64,000 nucleotides of DNA from Pelagibacteraceae bacterium AG-359-E06 (GTDB taxonomy: Bacteria > Pseudomonadota > Alphaproteobacteria > Pelagibacterales > Pelagibacteraceae): the NCBI GenBank assembly GCA_003280495.1, contig QCET01000002.1, forward strand, positions 35,610 to 99,609, written 5' to 3'. Both the position numbers and the translations under genes were made by a program. Below are positions 60,871 through 64,000 of this stretch, in pieces (within the stretch, counting starts at the first letter, position 1; every line of letters starts with the position of its first letter). Under the pieces are notes generated by a model, which worked only from the letters and a program-made list of their open reading frames with translations, made no database searches and was not told the origin of the DNA.

Positions 60871-61077
60871 ATTAAAAAATCCTATCCCGAAAAGAGGTAT
60901 TTGAAGCCCAAAGTTTGTCAATACCGCTTTATCTTTAGATAAGTAACCAGCTAAAGTCCAAACACAAACCCCAAATCCATGAAAAAAAATATTTATAGGA
61001 TAAAAATTTAAATTTGTTAAAAGTATTCCAACTAGTACGAAAAATGTCCCTAGCCATTTAAGAGTTTTTATATTCAT
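60859..61077 (-). CDS. Small membrane protein (72 aa), DUF6552-like
   Basis: Two or three hydrophobic segments: TLKWLGTFFVLVGILLTNLNFYPINIFFHGFG, WTLAGYLSKDKAVLTNFGLQIPLFGIGFF. The shape (KW, N, P, W..G, D.A) resembles DUF6552, seen from memory only. 2 bases after the GT4 gene and convergent overlap of 12 bases with the GT9 gene. Confidence 0.6.
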   Translation of the reverse strand: MNIKTLKWLGTFFVLVGILLTNLNFYPINIFFHGFGVCVWTLAGYLSKDKAVLTNFGLQIPLFGIGFFNLII

Positions 61078-61079
61078 AT

Positions 61080-62186
61080 CTATTTCCTTTCATTAATAAG
61101 ATTTATTATTTTTTTTATTTGATTTTCCCATGAAAATTCTTTTGAATAAATTTCGGCTGATTTGCCCATCTCAATATATTTATCACAATCAAGCATCTTC
61201 AATAAAGCATTATAAATTTCAGATTGTTGTTCGCCGTCGCATAAGAGACCAGTTTCGCCATTTTTAATTATATCAGCCGCCCCTCCTTTTATTCCCCCAA
61301 TTGATGGTACACCATATTTTGCAGCTTCTAAAAAAACTATTCCAAAACCTTCTACAGAGCGCCCCTGTTGTATAGAGGGCATTACAAAAATATTTGAGGA
61401 TTTTAAAATAGCATTTTTTAAACCTTGAGAAGCATCTTGTATAAAATCTACAGTGTCATTAAGTTTCAAATTGCTGACAATTTTATTTAGATTTTTATAT
61501 TCATCACCATCGCCTAAAATAATATATTTTAAACTTTCATATTTAGATTTTAAATTTTTAATAGATAACAAAACCTTATCAATAGATTTTCTTGGTTCCA
61601 AACGAGCTATAGTTACTATTATTGGTGAATTATTTTTAATTATTTTTTTTGCATTTTTTAAATCTGACTCATGAATACTGTGGTTTAAATCAATACCTGG
61701 ATTTATTACCTCAATTTTGTTAGAGGCGATTTTTTTTTCTATAGCTAAATTTTTTGTAAAATTAGAATTTGCAATTATTTTAAATGACTTATTTAATGAA
61801 CTTATCATTCTAGTATGTATAGGAGAACCTATAGGATGATTAATTTCCTTTCCATGAATTAAACACAAAATTTTTTGTTTATTGCAAAAATTTAAAGGTA
61901 GTTTTTCAATACTTTTCCAATGGTCTGAAATTATTGCTCTTGGATTATTTTTTGAGGATACAAAATTTTGGATTTGTGAAACTTTCCTATATTTTGCCAA
62001 AAATTTAATACCTTTAATTCTCTTAACTGCGAAATCTAGTGAATTATCAAAATCGTTAGAATTTTTAAAATCATCGGCAAATACCTGAACAGGTCCGTGT
62101 CTAACAAGATTTTTAGCAATACCAAACATTAAAAATTGCATACCGCCCACGTCCGGAGGAAAATTTCTAGTTGTAATTACAAACAT
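61080..62186 (-). CDS. Glycosyltransferase family 4
   Basis: A 368-residue GT-B enzyme: NFPPDVGGMQFLMFGIAKNL at the start, IVTIARLEPRKSIDKVL, ILGDGDEYKN and the EX7E region VEGFGIVFLEAAKYGVPSIGG. It likely adds a hexose in lipopolysaccharide or glycolipid synthesis. Starts 1 base after the redoxin gene, with the 72-aa protein after it. Confidence 0.88.
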   Translation of the reverse strand: MFVITTRNFPPDVGGMQFLMFGIAKNLVRHGPVQVFADDFKNSNDFDNSLDFAVKRIKGIKFLAKYRKVSQIQNFVSSKNNPRAIISDHWKSIEKLPLNFCNKQKILCLIHGKEINHPIGSPIHTRMISSLNKSFKIIANSNFTKNLAIEKKIASNKIEVINPGIDLNHSIHESDLKNAKKIIKNNSPIIVTIARLEPRKSIDKVLLSIKNLKSKYESLKYIILGDGDEYKNLNKIVSNLKLNDTVDFIQDASQGLKNAILKSSNIFVMPSIQQGRSVEGFGIVFLEAAKYGVPSIGGIKGGAADIIKNGETGLLCDGEQQSEIYNALLKMLDCDKYIEMGKSAEIYSKEFSWENQIKKIINLINERK

Positions 62187-62187
62187 A

Positions 62188-62739
62188 TTATTTCCACTTT
62201 ATATTGCATCCCATACTCGGGAATTGTATTTTTGGCCCCAAACCAGTTTTTGATATTTGTATCATGGCGTCTAATAATTCGTTTGGTTTATTTGGTACTG
62301 GTTTTAATTCTTTCATTTCACGAAGTCGGCCACGATATTGTAGTTCGTCTTTATTATTATAACCAAAAAAATCAGGAGTACATACAGCACCAAATTCTTT
62401 CGCTATAACTTGGCTCTCATCAATTACGTATGGAAAATTGAAGGAGTTATCTTTTGCAAATACTTTCATATTTTCGAAACTATCTTCTTTATAATTTACC
62501 GTGTCGTTAGACATAATAGCTACTGTTGAAATTCCGACTTTCTGCAATTCTTTAGATGTCTCTACTATCTCCGAAATTACTGCCTTAACGTATGGACAGT
62601 GATTGCAGATAAAAATTATCAATGTCCCTGCTGAGCCTTTAATATCAGATAATTTGATATTCTTATTTTCAGTAGATTTTAAAGAAAAATTTATAATTTT
62701 TTCTCCAAACTTACATATAGGCGTTTTAGTTAAAGACAT
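62188..62739 (-). CDS. Thioredoxin-fold redoxin family protein (AhpC/TSA-like)
   Basis: A 183-residue protein: KTPICKFGEKIINFSLKSTENKNIKL, the CxxC as FICNHCPYVKAVISEI, then YVIDESQVIAKEFGAVCTPDFFGYN. The CNHCPYV motif marks a well-defined branch of redoxin-like proteins of unknown partner. No signal peptide, so cytoplasmic. Followed by GT4 after 1 base and divergent from the carbonic anhydrase-like gene. Confidence 0.85.
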   Translation of the reverse strand: MSLTKTPICKFGEKIINFSLKSTENKNIKLSDIKGSAGTLIIFICNHCPYVKAVISEIVETSKELQKVGISTVAIMSNDTVNYKEDSFENMKVFAKDNSFNFPYVIDESQVIAKEFGAVCTPDFFGYNNKDELQYRGRLREMKELKPVPNKPNELLDAMIQISKTGLGPKIQFPSMGCNIKWK

Positions 62740-62775
62740 TTTAAAAATATTTTATATAATTAATTTATATATTAA

Positions 62776-63297
62776 ATGACAATTTATCAATTAGGTAATA
62801 AAAAAATTCAAAGACATGTTGAAACTTGGATAGCTAATAACGCTATAGTTATCGGAGATATAACTTTAAAAGAAAATTCCAGTGTTTGGTTTGGAGCCGT
62901 TTTAAGAGGTGACATTGAAAATATTGAAGTTGGAGATGGATCAAATATACAAGACAATTGTGTTTTGCATACAGATGCTGGCTTTCCCCTAACCATAGGC
63001 AAAGGAGTAACTGTTGGACACTTAGCTATGCTTCATGGATGCTCGATTGGCGACGATAGTTTAGTTGGAATCGGTGCAACTATACTAAATGGATCTAAGA
63101 TAGGAAAAAATTGCATAATAGGTGCAAATTCATTAATTGCAGAAAATAAAAATATTCCTGATAGGTCTCTAGTTGTTGGTTCACCAGGTAAAGTTATTAG
63201 ACAAGTCACAGATGAAGATATCATTGCAATAAAAGAAAATGCACTTAGATACGTAAATAATTGGAAAAACTTTAAACAAAATTTAAAAAATAATTAA
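62776..63297 (+). CDS. Gamma-class carbonic anhydrase-like hexapeptide protein
   Basis: A 173-residue left-handed beta-helix. Metal histidines H65 (VLHTDAGF), H82 and H87 (VGHLAMLHGC) are in place, with SVWFGAVLRGDIENIEVGDGSNIQD in front. The family includes YrdA-type proteins and mitochondrial complex I gamma-CAs; catalytic activity varies. A monocistronic gene. Confidence 0.92.
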   Translation: MTIYQLGNKKIQRHVETWIANNAIVIGDITLKENSSVWFGAVLRGDIENIEVGDGSNIQDNCVLHTDAGFPLTIGKGVTVGHLAMLHGCSIGDDSLVGIGATILNGSKIGKNCIIGANSLIAENKNIPDRSLVVGSPGKVIRQVTDEDIIAIKENALRYVNNWKNFKQNLKNN

Positions 63298-63309
63298 TTT
63301 AAACTGATA

Positions 63310-63927
63310 TTAAGGTGTTACCCATTCAGAAGTAAATTTATTTTCACTCACTAAGGATATTTTAGCTCTTCTATGGCCCTGGGAAGCTAAGTATAACCAC
63401 TCAAACTCACTTATTTTAGTATCGATTACACAAAAATTGTTATAACCAATTTCAGTACTGTCAATTTTTGGATTTTTACCTTCAAGCTCATTTGATAAAC
63501 CAGAAGTTGGACTCCCTGACGCTGTGCCTGGTGGGTTAGTAGCTAAATAACATTTTCTACTAATTATTTGAGTTTTTTCCCAGGCTTTTTGAGTAATATC
63601 ATTTTTATAATTGATTATAGCTGTTCCTTTAACTCTAACCTGGATTTTTCTTTTTTTATTATAAAAAACAAAATAAATATTATTATTATTTTTTAATATT
63701 CTGATTTTGTCTGAGCGATAATCAGTATGAAACCTTATTGTATTTATGTCTTTAAATGCTCCACGCAATACAACAACCCTCCCATCAGAAAGTTTACCGT
63801 CATTAAGAATTACAGTTGGTAATCTAAAGTCTTCACCTCTATCAACAACACCTCTTGACAGAAGGTTCCATATTTCATCGTAGATTAAATCTTTGTTATT
63901 ATAAAATTGAGGTATTTGTGTATTCAC
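63310..63927 (-). CDS. Pyridoxamine 5'-phosphate oxidase-like flavoprotein (FMN-binding split barrel)
   Basis: A 205-residue PNPOx-like protein. TVILNDGKLSDGRVVVLRGAFKDINTIRFHTDYRSDKIRILK is the FMN-binding part, and SEFEWLYLASQGHRRAKI the C-terminal motif. It is of the Alr4036/Pyridox_oxase_2 type rather than PdxH. It starts at a GTG in a TAGTG overlap with an upstream gene that is cut by the window edge. Confidence 0.82.
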   Translation of the reverse strand: MNTQIPQFYNNKDLIYDEIWNLLSRGVVDRGEDFRLPTVILNDGKLSDGRVVVLRGAFKDINTIRFHTDYRSDKIRILKNNNNIYFVFYNKKRKIQVRVKGTAIINYKNDITQKAWEKTQIISRKCYLATNPPGTASGSPTSGLSNELEGKNPKIDSTEIGYNNFCVIDTKISEFEWLYLASQGHRRAKISLVSENKFTSEWVTP

Positions 63928-64000
63928 TATGATTTTTTTGGTAATAGGGTTATTAAACTTGAGGTATCAAATCTATTTCCGCCATCTTTCTGTATTTGTT
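63927..64000 (-). CDS. 3' end of an unidentified gene cut by the window edge
   Basis: The frame is open from the window end to TAG at 63927-63929 and reads QIQKDGGNRFDTSSLITLLP then KKS. Its stop shares one base with the GTG of the PNPOx-like gene, as in other operon junctions here. Too short to name. Confidence 0.45.
   Translation of the reverse strand, partial: QIQKDGGNRFDTSSLITLLPKKS

Noticed and set aside
1-64000. Mobile elements, prophage, integrases, CRISPR or defence islands
   Set aside because: No transposase, integrase, phage gene, terminal repeat or repeat-spacer array seen; gene content is housekeeping.

Overview
The window is AT-rich, gene-dense DNA with very short intergenic gaps, many 1-4 bp start/stop overlaps and no gene-free stretch over 300 bases. 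Low GC, lysine/asparagine/isoleucine-rich proteins and the gene set (class II fumarase, DUF1244, DUF3553, DUF2237, DUF6165, ZnuABC/Zur, form II CO-dehydrogenase-like genes, two bactofilins, ABA4-like protein) point to a streamlined marine alphaproteobacterium of the SAR11/Pelagibacterales type. This is inferred from composition and family content, not from a phylogeny. I see no insertion sequence, prophage, integrase or CRISPR array; the region reads as core chromosome.

Layout: 1-4.5 kb, end of ligA, an aminopeptidase P-like gene and uvrD. 4.5-9.5 kb, an AsmA-like protein, fumC, a 50-aa membrane miniprotein, rhodanese with 1-Cys peroxiredoxin, and a periplasmic msrA. 9.7-14.1 kb, a likely outer-membrane barrel protein with its own terminator, an SDR, a B12-type radical SAM protein with an unusual cysteine motif, a secreted hydrolase, a thioesterase and msrB. 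14.1-18.3 kb, aconitase coupled to an MmgE/PrpD dehydratase. 18.3-24.9 kb is a molybdenum block: moaA-moaC-moeA-moaD-moaE, then a sulfite dehydrogenase (molybdoprotein plus cytochrome c), a ccmD-like gene, a TauE-type exporter and moaB. 24.9-27.9 kb is a zinc uptake regulon (zur, znuB, znuC, znuA) with two Zur-like palindromes in the divergent promoter. 28.3-34.4 kb is a second molybdoenzyme locus: coxG-like, coxS, coxL (form II), coxM, split XdhC-type maturation factors and mocA.

34.4-41.6 kb holds a HAD phosphatase, a 27-aa membrane miniprotein, DUF2237, hisI, folE, a degenerate zinc-finger protein, acuI-like reductase, a LysR regulator, two bactofilins, a LysE exporter and rseP. 41.7-46.4 kb has HU, a CADD-like putative 4-aminobenzoate synthase and serC-serA-serB. 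46.4-52.5 kb has bcp with a divergent rhodanese, a DsbA-like isomerase, ABA4-like protein, recX, cysQ, DUF3553, mnmA, LysE and yjbQ, with several tiny ORFs. 52.5-54.5 kb has an EF-hand protein, tRNA-Met and a cytochrome c / cupredoxin / DUF4396 set. 54.5-59.5 kb is a compact polyamine and methylthioadenosine salvage cluster: apt, mtnP, mtnA, class II aldolase, an AdoMet decarboxylase-spermidine synthase fusion and a nitrilase-family amidase. 59.5-64 kb has DUF6165, two glycosyltransferases, a redoxin, a gamma carbonic anhydrase, a PNPOx-fold protein and an edge fragment.

The most coherent systems are the molybdenum block (cofactor synthesis, sulfite oxidation, CoxL-type hydroxylase with its cytidylyltransferase), the methylthioadenosine-to-DHAP route combined with spermidine synthesis and adenine recovery, and the CADD-like folate-precursor enzyme. 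Less expected are two one-cysteine peroxiredoxins each beside a paralogous one-cysteine rhodanese, several translationally coupled miniproteins missed by a 60-aa cutoff, and perfect hairpins inside coding sequences.
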